Counted from the first letter of the stretch, positions 1 through 12,512 are shown. The stretch: 64,000 nucleotides of DNA from Russula earlei (GCA_025769875.1 JAGFNK010000155.1:1-64000); one strand, 5' to 3'. The notes: a model not told the origin generated them from the letters alone. Made by a program: numbers and translations.

Positions 1-24
1 GGATCAGCAGTACGTGTCTTGACA
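1..24 (+). mobile_element. LTR-B, 3' terminal piece
   Basis: The window opens inside the end of an LTR-B. The sequence matches the last 24 bp of the complete copies at 18495-19322 and 59679-60506 and ends in the family terminus TGTCTTGACA. Confidence 0.75.
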
Positions 25-300
25 CCATGAGCATTCAGTCCAGTTGGTTAGAGGTCCTGGGTCAATCCTGGCAGTGGGCTATCTTTCAAGGTGACTTGGA
101 GCAAGTGTACAATGCTTGTTGTTTAATTCCCTTCAACAGAAGGTCATAGCTGGCTTCTGTAACAAGGGTCTTGGGTTCAATCCTGTGTAATGGACTATTA
201 TGTGAGATATAACTGGAGTCAATCTTGGCACTGTTATCTTGCTTGTCAATAGTTGTATGCATTCCTTGTTAAGTCCCTTTGAAGTCCCCTTAATAGAATG
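25..300 (+). repeat. tRNA-derived repeat relics (weak)
   Basis: Around 40-80 a stretch reads like a D-arm/T-arm pair (CAGTTGGTTAGAG then GGTCCTGGGTCAATCC) with the anticodon arm missing. It resembles the tRNA-like unit at 26427-26499. A second T-arm-like GGGTTCAATCC lies near 172-182. This may be a deleted SINE-like copy. The rest of the stretch gives no recognisable coding signal. Confidence 0.3.
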
Positions 301-429
301 GACTCTTTGAGAGTGTTCATGACAGACACTCTCTCAACTGCCTCATGTTGACCTCATCCCTGTCACCCACTGCATTCCTGGCATCATCCCCAGGATCCTC
401 ATTCCATGATTCATCCCTCTCTATCTATC

Positions 430-905
430 CTCTTGGCATGAGACCTGCTGTGGCAGCACAAACATTTTCAATCATCAATGCCTCTCTCCCACATCCATCT
501 GTCTTCTTCTTAGCATAAGACCCACTGTGGCAGCAAAATTTAGTCAAATTCCCTCACTGTTGTTCCTCTTGGAATAAGACCCACTGTGGTAGCCAAACAT
601 TCAATGCCTCTCCTCCCACATCCATCTGTCTTTCTTCTTGGCATAAGACCCACTGTGGCAGCCAAATTCAGTCAAATTCCATCTCTGCCATTCCTCTTGG
701 CATAAGACCTGCTGTGAAAGCCAAACATTTTCAATCATTGATGCCTCTCCTCCCACATCCATCTCTTCAATATTCAGTATCATCAAAATCTCAACACCTC
801 TCCTCATGTATCCATCTCCTCAGTATTCAGTATCATCAAGTTCTCAACACCTTCCCTCCTGCATCCATCTCTTCACTATCAGTATCATCAAGTTCCAACT
901 CTCTC
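430..905 (+). repeat. Degenerate tandem repeat array
   Basis: A unit containing CTTGGCATAAGACCCACTGTGGCAG recurs about five times between roughly 430 and 725, alternating with a CCTCTCCTCCCACATCCATCTC unit. It runs into CAGTATCATCAAG...CTCAACACC repeats to about 890. Copies differ by scattered substitutions. No ORF is convincing here. Confidence 0.6.
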
Positions 906-963
906 TGTTCCCATAGTTATGCATCATATTCATATTCTACAGCAACCGTCACACTCTACACAG

Positions 964-1925
964 TGTCATGAACCATTCTCCGGAGAGGGCCCTTGAAGGA
1001 CCCTTCCTTATAGGAGGAAACCTGGTCTCTATGGTGCCACCCTGTTCACACGAGCAAAAGGGGTGAGTAGAGGTGTCCACAATATCGCGCGTGCATTGTT
1101 GCGCGAGCGATTCTCGGCACAATCGACATACAGCAAGCCCCACTTAAAGGCAACCCTTCTAGCAACAAAAGACAGTATTAGGGCCTTCCTAAGGACCCTT
1201 TGGAACGACCCTAGGAGCTCTACAATAGGCACTAACCTAGTATCAAAGGCCCTACAACGCGTTATTAGACCAACTCTAATAACTATAGAACGACTATAAG
1301 GCAATACTAAGGACCTTAATAGAAGTATTAGGGTCGACTCTAAGGACCCTAATAGAACTATATAAGGGCCTTATAAGATGACACTATTCCCTAACCAAAC
1401 TACAAGTCCTCAAATGACCGGCCCTAAACTAACTAACAAGAAATGAATCAGGTGCTTACACATGCACTAAAAGTAGTAAACACGTGGACAGTGGAAACTC
1501 TTACTCATCAAGAAGAGTCTTCTTACTCAGCAGCTTACTGAGCATGACCAAGCATGCTCAGTAAGCGTCCTCCGACTTCTTACTCATCACTCTATTGTGC
1601 TTGATAACAAGGTTATGACTTGTTCCCTATTTAGCAGTTCTCTTGTAGTATATAAGCGCTCAATAAAGTAGCGGACAGTCCTCAGACTGTCCATTTGTTT
1701 ATGGCACTCTCCATCCCTGGGATACTCCCTTAAGGACCGTCCCCTTGTGACCACTCTGGCCTCTTCCTTGCGTGATTGTTCTACTCTCACAGTGACAGTA
1801 CCTCTCTGGTATTTGTTACTACTCTGGACTCTACTCCTTGCCCACGCCGTCTTGGACGTCTATCGACTCGTCTTCGAGCTTATCCCTCGCTCTTGAACTG
1901 GATAGTTCAACAGTGAGTCTTGACA
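964..1925 (+). mobile_element. Solo LTR, family A (copy A1)
   Basis: The copy begins TGTCATGAACC and ends GAGTCTTGACA, with a perfect 5-bp TSD (CACAG on both sides). It carries TATATAAG followed by AATAAA and the hairpin GGACAGTC-CTCA-GACTGTCC near 1667-1690, which looks like the promoter and transcript-start region. No internal retrotransposon sequence follows, so this is a solo LTR. The small ORFs it contains are shared only because the copies are nearly identical. Confidence 0.92.
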
Positions 1926-2655
1926 CACAGTGTACCGGCTCCTCATCACCATTGCCCAACTAAACTTTGGCCAACACTCCATTCACACTATGTTCACTTC
2001 CATCACTCAATAGGTTAATATGATGTCACCTACTACCACTATAGGAACTTACCACACCTGATGACATTGTGTTGATCCCATTGGCTACCCTCTCATACAA
2101 GAAGGTTGTGGATCCATTAGCTGAGTGGGTTGCTACTTTTGTCTGGAAGGTTTGCACCACTGGCATGTGTCTTTGCATGCAGTACAGGGGTGGCTGCCTC
2201 ACCTTCTCCCTTCTGTTCTCCCAGCCTCTTTTTCACCACCACCCCTTCAGCCCCCATCCAGTCCCATCACTCCACCTCTGACAACATTACCCACAAACAC
2301 CTGACATGCATGCCCTGCAACTCCCTCTCTCCCACCACCATGTCACACATGCAAACTCCATCTCTCACCTCTGACACACACACCTGCTCCTCACCTCACC
2401 TGTGTAAGGTATGTGAGCCCACTGACCAGGAAACTCACATGACCTGCACTTGCCCCCACCTCCCACATGACCTCCTTCCCTCTCCAACTCTTCTCATCTC
2501 CTCTCAACATCATCCCCTTGCGTTCCACACTCAGTGCCTGGAAATGCAACAACCACTCAAGATGATCACCATCAATGTCACTCACCATCGTCCATCTGGT
2601 GTCTGCTCAGACAAGGCACTCCAGATGTCAAGCCATGGACTCTGGGCCCACATTC
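1926..2655. other. Unassigned C/T-rich stretch between LTRs
   Basis: The stretch is pyrimidine-rich and Cys/His-biased in one plus frame (about 2130-2655), but it has no recognisable domain or conserved start. It could be decayed transposon coding sequence. I see nothing else that I can support. Confidence 0.3.
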
Positions 2656-3251
2656 TGTTGTGATTTACCCCCTTGTCGGTTCATCCATAATCCCTTTTGT
2701 TATTGTTCCCCTTGTCACCCTTGTTCCCTTGGTCACCATTTCGTCCCTTGATGTAGATGGTCCCTTACTGTTTCATCTATTGTGTTTCACCTATTGTCGA
2801 GTTACCTTTGCTATTGGTTCACCTTTATCTATTGTTCTGCTTATAGTACTGTACAGCCTTGCTATATACAGTATTTAAGCGCCTGTAGAAGCTGGGGAAT
2901 ACCCCAAGCTTAGCTTTGTCCCATTTCCTGTCGCATCCCTTTGCCCTGTACTGTCTCTTAATCACAACTTGTGTTGTGCTGGCTTATACTCTGCTTGACC
3001 TAAGCACACCTCAAGGAACCCTTGTGTTCCTCTTCCTCCTCTGCCTCTCTCTCATCATCCTCCTCTTCTGTGAAACCAGGAGATTGACTCTGTCTGCAGA
3101 TTGAGTCATTGTCTGACTCAAGTCTTGAGATGCTAAACCTTTGATCCGGCCTCTTAGAAGCTGGCCTCCAATTGAACCCTTGAACCAAGTCACAGGGACT
3201 TGACCCCATTGAACCTTGAGCTAACGCTCTTACGGCTGTGATGCCATAACA
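2656..3251 (+). mobile_element. Solo LTR, family C (copy C1)
   Basis: The copy begins TGTTGTGATTT and ends GCCATAACA, flanked by a perfect TSD CATTC. It contains a TATTTAAG box (about 2871) and a CT-rich block encoding a shadow Glu-rich ORF on the other strand. It matches the 3' LTR of Gypsy-C at 33902-34510, so family C belongs to a Ty3/gypsy element. Confidence 0.9.
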
Positions 3252-4480
3252 CATTCCCAGGTTGGCCACACAAATTTGAGGGGGAGTATTGGACCTTGGC
3301 CATTGAAGAGGAGTGTGGAAGTCCAACATCCCTCATCTCATTTTGTGTTCTTTGTGTTCTCTCATCAATTCTCCATTTGCTCTCTTACCCCTCCTTTCTC
3401 TTCCTTTTCTGGCATCATCAGCTGCCCAGTGTCTTCTCACTCAAGCTAGGGATGGATCACTCTGCATGTCACATGCCTCACTGTCCTCTGCAGGTGCAGA
3501 GTGGAGCACTTTTCCTCAGGGTGGAGTTTACATTTTTCCTTCCATTGTGCCTGTTGGTCCATTCTTCAGAGCAGCAGTAGATGGATTCAATCATTTTGGG
3601 CTACAAGCAGGCCCTAGCCAAACCATCATAATCCGCATACTGCCCAAATGATAGCTACATCCCTTGCCTCTCACCTCTCTTGCCCTTCTCACAGTTCAAG
3701 CAGCTCATCACTCCCTATGGTACCAGGGCCAATATCCACCTACTCTACTGTTTGCAAGTGTACATTCTCATCAGACAACAGCACTCAGACCTGCAGGCAT
3801 GCATCTCCTGCTACAGCCATGTCTTTTCCAAACAGTCCCTTCCTCTTCACACCATCTTCCCCATCCATCATACATCTGTGCAACACAACAACTTGCAACA
3901 CATTTCAGCCTAACCCTGATCAGACACAAAGAGTGTCCTGTCATTTGTTGGGCAGTCATTGGCAGCTTCACTCCCTCTGCTCCCTGTCATTTCATCCTCA
4001 ACCTGCCTATCACCTCACCCCCATGTCAACCATCTCCCTCAGATCCTCAGACCATCAAATCCTCATTCAAATTGAGGGGGAGTATCAGACCTTAGGTGTT
4101 GAGGGGGAGTATTGGAGTCCAACACCTCAGTGTCAGGCAACGTCATATTAGATACTACAACATCTCCTCTGACATCATACTACACTGTTTTCTCTTCATA
4201 CATTCCATTCTATTGTATATAAGATAGCACTCATACACATGTATGCCACACACAATTGTAACCATTATCTTCCTACTCACCCACTGTGACTCCTCTAAAC
4301 ACCAATAGACCACTGCCCCCCATACTTGTGGGCCATGATGGTGTGGGATATGGTGAGGGACTGGAACAGATCCCTAGTTTGGAATACATTCAGATGGAGT
4401 TACTTGGTCGAGATACCATTGTTGCACTCAAACTTTCATCATGACTGGAACATTTTGAAGGCTATCTCACTTCACCCATC
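3252..4480 (+). other. Unassigned region with three polypurine-tract-like motifs
   Basis: TGAGGGGGAGTAT occurs three times (about 3282, 4073 and 4098). This looks like the polypurine tract that precedes a 3' LTR. The last one precedes GGAGTCCAACACC, a typical LTR-like start. The sequence between is C/T-rich with no recognisable protein. It is probably the tail of a decayed LTR element. Confidence 0.35.
4110..4307 (+). repeat. Possible small LTR (family K), single copy
   Basis: The stretch directly follows a polypurine-like GAGGGGGAG. It starts TATTGGAGTCC and ends ACACCAATA, so the ends are inverted repeats (TATTGG/CCAATA) that could be decayed TGTTGG/CCAACA. It contains TGTATATAAG. No second copy or TSD confirms it. 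Confidence 0.35.
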
Positions 4481-5440
4481 TGTCAAGACTCACTGTTGAA
4501 CTATCCAGTTCAAGAGCGAGGGATAAGCTCGAAGACGAGTCGGTAGATGTCCAAGACTGCGTGGGCAAGAAGCAGAATCCAGAGTAGTAACAAATACCAG
4601 AGAGGTATTGTTACTGTGAGAGTCGAGCAATCACGCAGGGAAGAGGCCAGAGTAGTCACAAGGGGACGGTCCTTAAAGGAGTATCCCAGGGTTGGAGAGT
4701 GCCGTAAACAAATGGACAGTCTGAGGACTGTCCGCTACTTTATTGAGCGCTTATATACTACAAGAGAACTGCTAAATAGGGAACAAGTCATAACCTTGTT
4801 ATCAAGCACCATGCAGTGATGAGTAAGAAGTTGGAGGACGCTTACTGAGCATGCTCAGTCATGCTCAGTAAGCTGCTGAGTAAGAAGCTTCTCTTGATGA
4901 GTAAGAGCTTCCATTGTCCACGTGTTCACTGCTTTAGTGCACGTGCAAGCACCTGATTCATTTCCTGTTAGTTAGTTTAGGGCCGGTCATTTGAGGACTT
5001 GTAGTTTGGTTAGGGAATAGTGTCATCTTATAAGGCCCTTATATAGTTCTATTAGGGTCCTTAGAGTCGACCCTAATACTTCTATTAAGGTCCTTAGTAT
5101 TGCCTTATAGTCGTTCTACAGTTATTAGAGTTGGTCTAATAACGCGTTGTAGGGCCTTTGATACTAGGTTAGTGCTTATTGTAGAGCTCCTAGGGTCGTT
5201 CCAAAGGGTCCTTAGGAAGGCCCTGATACTGTCTTTTGTTGCTAGAAGGGTTGCCTTTAAGTGGGGCTTGCTGTATGTCGATTGTGCCGAGAATCGCTCG
5301 CGCAACAATGCGCGCGCGATATTGTGGACACCTCTACTCACCCCTTTTGCTCGTGTGAACAGGGTGACACCATAGAGACCAGGTTTCCTCCTATAAGGAA
5401 GGGTCCTTCAAGGGCCCTCTCCGGAGAATGGTTCATGACA
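4481..5440 (-). mobile_element. Solo LTR, family A (copy A2)
   Basis: This is a full-length inverted copy with a perfect TSD CCATC. It retains the CpG-rich block near 5294-5321 (runs of CG around CAACAATG) that is degraded to CA/TG in older copies, so it looks relatively young. Confidence 0.93.
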
Positions 5441-5453
5441 CCATCATCATCAC

Positions 5454-7118
5454 TGTTGTGACCCAAGGCCAAGCCTTGACCATGCATCGTCCTGTTTTAA
5501 CTCAAGAAAGTCCCTTTCACTTCATACCCTCTATCCACCTCTGTTTCCAATCAACTACTCTTTTCTACAAGCATACATCACAAAGGATCCTTATTCCCCA
5601 ATCCCTGTGAATTGCTAAAGCACCCTCATTCCTCTTGGAGTAACCCACCATGTGCTAGCCACATGGCCACTCAGCCACTTGTTACTGAAACACTGGAAGG
5701 ACTCCTAGACCTCTTGGGATGATCAACATGATGTCATAGAGCACCACTGACATCATAGCTGACTGAGCAACTCCACTATGACATCATATGCTCACCAAGC
5801 ACTCCACAAGTGATATCATTATGATATCATTGCTCCACTGTCTCTCTAATCATCCTGAGTCACCCATAGGTCTGACACAATGAATTTATGCCTTTAGAAT
5901 CTGATTGGAGCAGTCCAAGGAGTCTGAGTTACTTTCTGTAGTTCATACTCAGACCTGTAACTAGTATATAAGCCCCAATGTAGCATGGCAGTCATCAGAC
6001 TGTCCATTTGTGATACTCTCATCTTCCTGGGTACTCCCCTGTGACTGCTCAGTTTAAAGCTGTCATGAACCATTCTCCGGAGAGGGCCCTTGAAGGACCC
6101 TTCCTTATGAGAGGAAACCCAGCCTCTATGGTGTCACCCTGTTCACACGAGCAAAAGGGGTGAGTAGAGGTGTCCACAATATCACGTGCGCATTGTTGCA
6201 CGAGCAATTCTCGGCACAATCGACATACAGCAAGCCCCACTTAAGGGCAACCCTTTTAGCAATAAAAGACAGTACTAGGACCTTCCTAGGGACCCTTTAG
6301 GATGACTATAGGTGCTCTACAATAGGCACTAACACAATATCAAAGACCCTGCTACACGTTATTAGACTAACTCTAATAACTATAGAACGAACTATAAGGC
6401 AATACTAGGGACCTTAATAGAAACATTAGGGTCGACTCTAAGGACCCTAATAGAACTATATAAGGGGCCTTATAGGATAACACTATTCCCTGAACCAGAC
6501 TACAAGTCCTCAAATGACCGGCCCTAAACTAACTAACAGAAAATGAATCAGGTGCTTGCATGTGTACTAAGGCAGTAAACATGTGGACAGTGAAGGCTCT
6601 TACTCATCAGAAGAAGCCTTCTTACTCAGCAGCTTACTGAGCATGACTGAGCATGCTCAGTAAGTGCACTCTGACTTCTTACTCATCCCTTATTGTGCTT
6701 GATAACAAGGTTACAACTTGTTCCCTATTTGGCAGTTCTCTTGTAGTATATAAGCGCTCAATAAAGTAGCGGACAGTCCTCAGACTGTCCATTTGTTTAC
6801 GGCACTCTCATCTCCCTGGGATACTCCTCTAAGGACCATCCCCTTGTGACCATTCTGGCCTCTTCCCTGTGTACCTGCTCGACTCTACCAGTAACTGTAC
6901 CTCTTTGGTATTTGTTACTGCTTTGGACTCTACTCCTCGCCCATGCCATTGTGGACGTCTATCAACTCGTCTTCGAGCTTACCCCTCACTCTTGAACTGG
7001 ATAGTTCAACAGAGAGTCTTGACAAAAGCCTTCTCTCATCTTCAAGGTACTCTTCAATGACCACCTTGTCTAAAGCCCTTCAATACACTGGCCTCCAGTC
7101 TTCGCCTCTGCCTTCTGC
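5454..7118 (+). mobile_element. LTR-B copy B2, interrupted by LTR-A3
   Basis: The copy begins TGTTGTGACCCAAGG, related to TGTTACGAACCAAGG of the other B copies. It has the block of ATGATGTCAT-like sites, TATATAAGCCCC and CAGACTGTCCATTTGTGATAC. It resumes after the LTR-A insertion at 7025 and is cut by the next LTR-A at 7119. The 3' end is missing. Confidence 0.75.
6061..7024 (+). mobile_element. Solo LTR, family A (copy A3) inside LTR-B2
   Basis: The copy is full length with a perfect TSD AAAGC, inserted in the 3' half of LTR-B2. This shows that family A was active after that B copy arrived. Confidence 0.92.
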
Positions 7119-7636
7119 TGTCATGAACCATTTCCCGGAGAGGGCCCTTGAAGGACCCTTCCTTATGAGAGGAAACCCAGCCTCTATGGTGTCACCCTGT
7201 TCACATGGACAAAACGGGTGAGTAGAGGTGTCCACAATATCATGCGCACATTGTCACATGAGTGATTGACGGCACAATTGACATACAGCAAGCCCCACTT
7301 AATGGCAACCCTTTTAGCAATAAAGGACAGTATCATAGCCTCCCTAAGGACCCTTTAGGATGACTCTAAGTGCTCTACAATAGGCACTAACACAATACTA
7401 AGGACCTTAATAGAAGTATTAGGGTCGACTCTAAGGACCCTTAAGGATCATCCCCTTGTGATCATTTTGGCTTCTTCCCTGCATAACTGCTCGATGCTCC
7501 TGGTAACCATACCTCTTTGGTATTTGTTACTGCTCTGGATATTACTCCTTGCCCATGCCATCTTGGACGTCTACAGACTTGTCTTTGAGCTTATCCCTCA
7601 CTCTTGAACTGGATAGTTCAAAAGTGAGTCTTGACA
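7119..7636 (+). mobile_element. Solo LTR, family A, internally deleted (copy A4)
   Basis: Both ends are present (TGTCATGAACC...GAGTCTTGACA), but about 440 bp including the TATA region are missing. The deletion joint lies in a repeated AAGGACCCT motif. The flanks TCTGC/TCTGG match at four of five TSD bases. Confidence 0.8.
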
Positions 7637-10063
7637 TCTGGACAGTCTCTCCCAACCCGTGCTGACCAGTTGATTCATCAAATCAAAGTGTCCAATGACA
7701 TTCCAACCAATGAGTCTCTGGAGCCTCACATTCCTGATGTACAACTTCTCACTCTTCCCCAATCCTTTCCACTTGTTGCAGGGCTATTGCCGCCTCCTGG
7801 AACTCCCCCCATTGCAGTTCTTCCCCTTCCCCGGACTTTCACAGAGGGCGACCTTTCCCCTCAACAAGAAAACCTGCCTCCTATCCCGCATGGCTTCTTT
7901 GACCCTCCCGACTATGCAAAATACACTTTCCACCCTCACCAGTTCCAAGTCTATTGTGTCTGACAGAACAAACTTGAACACTGGCACCCTTTGGAGGAAG
8001 CAGGTCAACGCGATGCCCTCTCTTCCATCCCTACTATAGGACACTTGCTCCAATGACCATCCACCTACACCTTTGTCCCTCTTTTCAGGGCCAAGACCAC
8101 CCACACTTTTGTGGTGCTGCCTACCAACATTGACCTCACCAGACAGTTTAATCTTGCAGCCTTTGAGGTGTGTAGCTCCGTAGGGATACATCCTCTGGAC
8201 ATAGACTTCCCTTTTGGTCAACTCCATTACCTATTCAATTTGTCTATACATCACCATTTGGAGACATTGCCCCCCATCTATCGTTTTGCATACCATGGAT
8301 CTTTTCTGATCATGTCCATCGATGACTTCCTTGACAGCAGGGTATATTACTCATATGCTTACCTAAAGATAGCCAGAGGAGGATATATATCATTTGAGAA
8401 CACTTACTCAAACACCCTTGACAACCTCCGCCTCTACCCCACTTTATCTTGCTTTTGCTTTTTACCCTGTCTCCCTTTGAACCCATTGCTCACCTTGGAT
8501 CCCCTTCACCTGGAAATCATCAACATAGCTTCCTAGTGCACAGTTCTTAAAAAGTAAGAACTACCCTTGTAACACTAGACTGTGAAATCAAAGTACCTTT
8601 AGTGCCCCCAAGATTTACTGTTTCTCCTAACCCAAGTGTCGACTCCAAATACAACTCAGAGGATGACACTATCCTCCATCAAAGAGAGCTCATCTCTAAC
8701 CACCTTCCCATCCTCCGAGACATTTACTTCCTGCCGGTGTCAATTGTCAACATCTATGACCAAGAACAGATTGACATTTGGTCACATAATGCCTATGTCC
8801 TCTGAGAGTTGGTAGGCCTCCTCCCATTTGGACAAATCCTCAACCAGGTGCAATACGACCTCTTTATTGACACCTTAAACCACCTTGTTGAACCTGCTCA
8901 CTGCCAGCTGTTGTACTGGCACCTCTCAAACTCAAGAAACTTTGACAGAGAACCAACCAGCATCCTCACCCTTACCGACAGTGACAAGAAACTCTGGACA
9001 GAGGTCATCCTACCCCAGCACTATGCCCTCATCCAGGAGTTATTGGAAGGTCAGGCATCATACTACCTGACCCTCTTCACCCTCACACATGAGCACATCG
9101 CCATGCAGTGCAACTATCTTCGCCTCAACCGATTCATATGAGAGGGACAAGCAACCCTCCAACTAGCCTTTGTGGAGGGAAGAAGATATATTTACAATTG
9201 GATTGAAGCTACATGGACCCATGGCATTATTGACACCCCACAAAACCTTGTAGATCCCACAGGACTATACTCCCCACCTCCAGCAGCCTACACCAGCCCC
9301 CCTGTTCCTGAAGAACTCGCCACCATCAGTTGACCTCTCACCCCTGTGGTAAGGTGAACCCCGACAAGTAGCATCCACACCCACTGATCCCCCACTCCAA
9401 CTCACCCAGCTGTCTGCCTCTGCCTCAGAGAGGTGTGCAACTGTGGCTACTGCCCCAACACTCCCCCCACACCACTAGGAATAAACCTGTGGACCCCAGG
9501 AGATAGACATCTCCTGCACCAACCACTCTGGTGCCCTCTCACAGATGAAGAGGCTGCTGCTCTGCTTCTGCAGTTTCAAGTTCCTGAGTAGATCATCCAC
9601 TGCCCCTTACTCCCCCTGTTATACCAGCTCCACTTCCTTTCACTAGCGGTTGTTTAACCCCCTTTGCTACCCCTTTAGTAGAACACTCAAGTAGTAATGA
9701 GTCCCCCCCAGGTTCCATAGTCGGCTTACAGTGCTACTTCCCAGAGTTAGCATACTTAGGATCAGTTCTACCTCATAGGACATGTCGTGAATTACTAGAT
9801 TTCAAAAACCATTGCAAAGAACTGTGGCACGTGCGAACACAAGCCTTTGTTCACATCGACCACCCCATAGAAGAAATAAGCCAGTTTGCTCTGCACCCCT
9901 TAGACTTTGAGGGTTTTCTCTGGAAAGGCCATGTAGCCATAACATACTCTGGTCTCACCAAGGAATACTTCCACATCACTCAAAACCTTCAAATCCAACA
10001 AAGGGGCATACTCACACTACTCCCAGCCTACGCTGTCATGTACCTGTAGGATGCAACTCATTG
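7637..10063 (+). pseudogene. Decayed long coding region, function not recognised (part 1)
   Basis: One frame is open from 7637 to 8536 apart from TGA codons (one at 7961-7963, another near 8055). A second frame runs from 8602 to beyond 9560, again broken almost only by TGA, and a third covers about 9740-10049. Recognisable features are a Pro-rich stretch, a region rich in Phe/Tyr/Leu, and a Cys cluster of the form C-x-C-x2-C near 9440-9460. I do not recognise the family. Length, transposon neighbours and TGA-only decay fit a degenerate transposon gene, but a captured host gene is possible. The region continues after LTR-A5. Confidence 0.45.
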
Positions 10064-10887
10064 TGTCATGAACCATTTCCTGGAGAGGGCCCTTGAAGGA
10101 CCCTTCCTTATGAGAGGAAACCCAGCCTCTATGGGGTCACCCTGTTCACACGGACAAAAGGGGTGAGTAGAGGTGTCCACAATATCATGCGTGCATTGTC
10201 GCGCGAGTGATTCTTGGCACAATTGACATACAGCAAGCCCCACTTAATGGCAACCCTTTTAGCAATACTAAGGACCTTAATAGAAGTATTAGGGTTGACT
10301 CTAAGGACCCTAATAGAACTATATAAGGGGCCTTATAGGCAACTCTATTCCCTGAACCAAACTACAAGTCCTCAAATGACTGGCCCTAAACTAACTAACA
10401 GCAAATGAATCAGGTGCTTTGCACATGTACTAAAGCAGTGAACATGTGGACAGTAAAGGCTCTTACTCATCAAGAGAAGCCTTCTTACTCAGCAGCTTAC
10501 TGATCATGACTGAGCATGCTCAGTAAGCACACTCTGACTTCTTACTCATCACTCTATTGTGCTTGATAACAAGGTTATGACTTGTTCCCTATTTAGCAGT
10601 TCTTTTGTAGTATATAAGCGCTCAATAAAGTAATGGACAGTCCTCAGACTGTCCATTTGTTTATGGCACTCTCTATCCCTGGGATACTCCTTTAAGGACT
10701 GTCCCCTTGTGACCATTCTGGCCTCTTCCCTGCATACATGCTCAACTCTACCAGTAACCATACCACTTTGGTATTTGGTACTGCTTTGGACTCTACTTCT
10801 TGCCCATGCCATCTTGGACGTCTATCGACTTGGCTTCGAGCTTATCCCTTGCTCTTGAACTAAATAGTTCAACAGTGAGTCTTGACA
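10064..10887 (+). mobile_element. Solo LTR, family A, internally deleted (copy A5)
   Basis: The copy has a perfect TSD CATTG. About 140 bp are missing, with the joint in a GCAATA repeat that occurs twice in the full-length LTR. It splits the unrecognised coding relic. Confidence 0.9.
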
Positions 10888-11732
10888 CATTGGACCATTG
10901 TTCCCCTTTAAAATTCCAATAGCCACTTATGCAGAAGTAGTAAAGGGCAAAGGCCTTTACAGGCCACATGAGCACAGAAAGTATATCTTTCACCTCACAA
11001 GAAAAGATCAACACCTTTTCATACTATTGTTCTATTGCAAAGACCCCTACTGCTACTGGCACAGGGATTGGCACTACACCTGCGTCTTGCACAAGTCTTG
11101 GACTAATAGCCCACCATTTGACCAGCAACGTATGCAGAGGTTGTAAAGGGGGAGAACCTTTACAAACCCATATGCTTCATTGGACGCATCTATTACCGCA
11201 CCCCAGAAGAACACTGCCACTCTCTAGAACACCCCTAATTCTGCAAAGACCCTTATTGCCCATAACATAAGGACTGGTACAGGTAAAAACAGTCCATGAG
11301 CCAAGAGTCCAGTGAGGGAGAACAAGAAGTCAAGTGGAGACCCCTCACTAGTGCCAAAAACCTACAAGTCCCAGTTCTCTTCCATAACATAGAATATAGC
11401 ACCCATGGAAAATATTATCTGGGATACTGCTGTGACCGAACCATCTTCCAGTGAAGCTCCCTCCTTGATCCCTGGACCTTAGAAGCAAGAGAGGATGTTG
11501 ACAAAGAAGACATAGTACTTACTTTGGACAACTTCTGCCTCCTTGGACCAGAAGTCACATTCCTCACCAACTTTGAACTCCTCATGGGAACAGCAACCTT
11601 TAAGGGACACACTGTCTACTGGAGCAGAAATCTTGAAAGTTTCTCATATTGAAACCATAAGCCAGTCAATTTCTTGACTGCCCAGGAAGAGGCGGAACAA
11701 GCAGAAGTTACCCGCACCCTTGAAGCCACAGT
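10888..11732 (+). pseudogene. Decayed coding region, function not recognised (part 2)
   Basis: This continues the relic at 7637-10063 across the LTR-A5 TSD. It contains two diverged copies of a module of roughly 75 codons. Each begins with ATYAEVVKG..LY.P and ends with an F/Y-C-K-D-P-Y-C-x2-H-x-D-W motif (about 10930-11075 and 11128-11285). The C-x4-C-x2-H spacing suggests a small zinc-binding site. Frames are broken by TGA and small shifts. No family assignment is possible from memory. Confidence 0.4.
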
Positions 11733-12512
11733 TGTCATGAACCATTTCCTGGAGAGGGCCCTTGAAGGACCCTTCTTTATGAGAGGAAACCTAGCCTCTA
11801 TGGTGTCACCCTGTTCACACGGACAAAAGGGGTGAGTAGAGCTGTCCACAATATCGTGCATGCATTGTTGCGTGAGCAATTCTCAGCACAATCGACATAC
11901 AACAAGCCCCACTTAATGGCAACCCTTTTAGCAATAAAGGACAGTATTATAGTCTCCCTAAGGACCCTTTAAGATGACTATAAGTGCTCTACAATAGGCA
12001 CTAACACAATACTAAAGACTGTACAATGTGTTATTAGATTGACTCAAATAACTATAGAATGAACTATACAGCAATACTAAGGACCTTAATAGAAGTATTA
12101 GGGTCGACTCTAAGGACCCTAATAGAACTATATAAGGGGCCTTATAGGCAACTCTATTCCCTGAACCAAACTACAAGTCCTCAAATGACTGGCCCTAAAC
12201 TAACTAACAGCAAATGAATCAGGTGCTTCACATGTGTACTAGAGCAGTGAACACGTGAACAGTAAAGGCTCTTACTCATCAAAAGAAGGCTTCTTACTCA
12301 GCAGCTTACTGATCATGACTGAGCATGCTCAGTAAGCGCACTCCAACTTCTTACTCATCACTCTATTGTGCTTGATAACAAGGTTATGACTTGTTCCCTA
12401 TTTAGCAGTTCTCTTGTAGTATATAAGCACTCAATAAAGTAGTGGACAGTCCTCAGACTGTCCATTTGTTTATGGCACTCTCCAATCCTGGGATACTCCT
12501 TTAAGGACTGTC
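11733..12512 (+). mobile_element. LTR-A copy A6, 3' end missing
   Basis: The copy starts TGTCATGAACC and is collinear with other A copies through TATATAAGCACTCAATAAAG, but it stops at GGACTGTC where LTR-B3 begins. Its last ~180 bp are not found to the right of LTR-B3, so a deletion or recombination followed. Confidence 0.85.

Noticed and set aside
1029..1304. Open frames of 60-90 codons repeated in every LTR-A copy on both strands
   Set aside because: The copies are near-identical at the DNA level, several overlapping frames are open at once, and the frames break in older copies. Nothing suggests translation.
2130..2663. 177-codon Cys/His-containing frame
   Set aside because: There is no ATG start, no recognisable zinc motif spacing, and strong C/T bias. 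It is not supported as a gene.
3000..3329. Glu-rich minus-strand ORF within LTR-C
   Set aside because: It is the reverse strand of the CT-rich LTR block and lies wholly inside a solo LTR.
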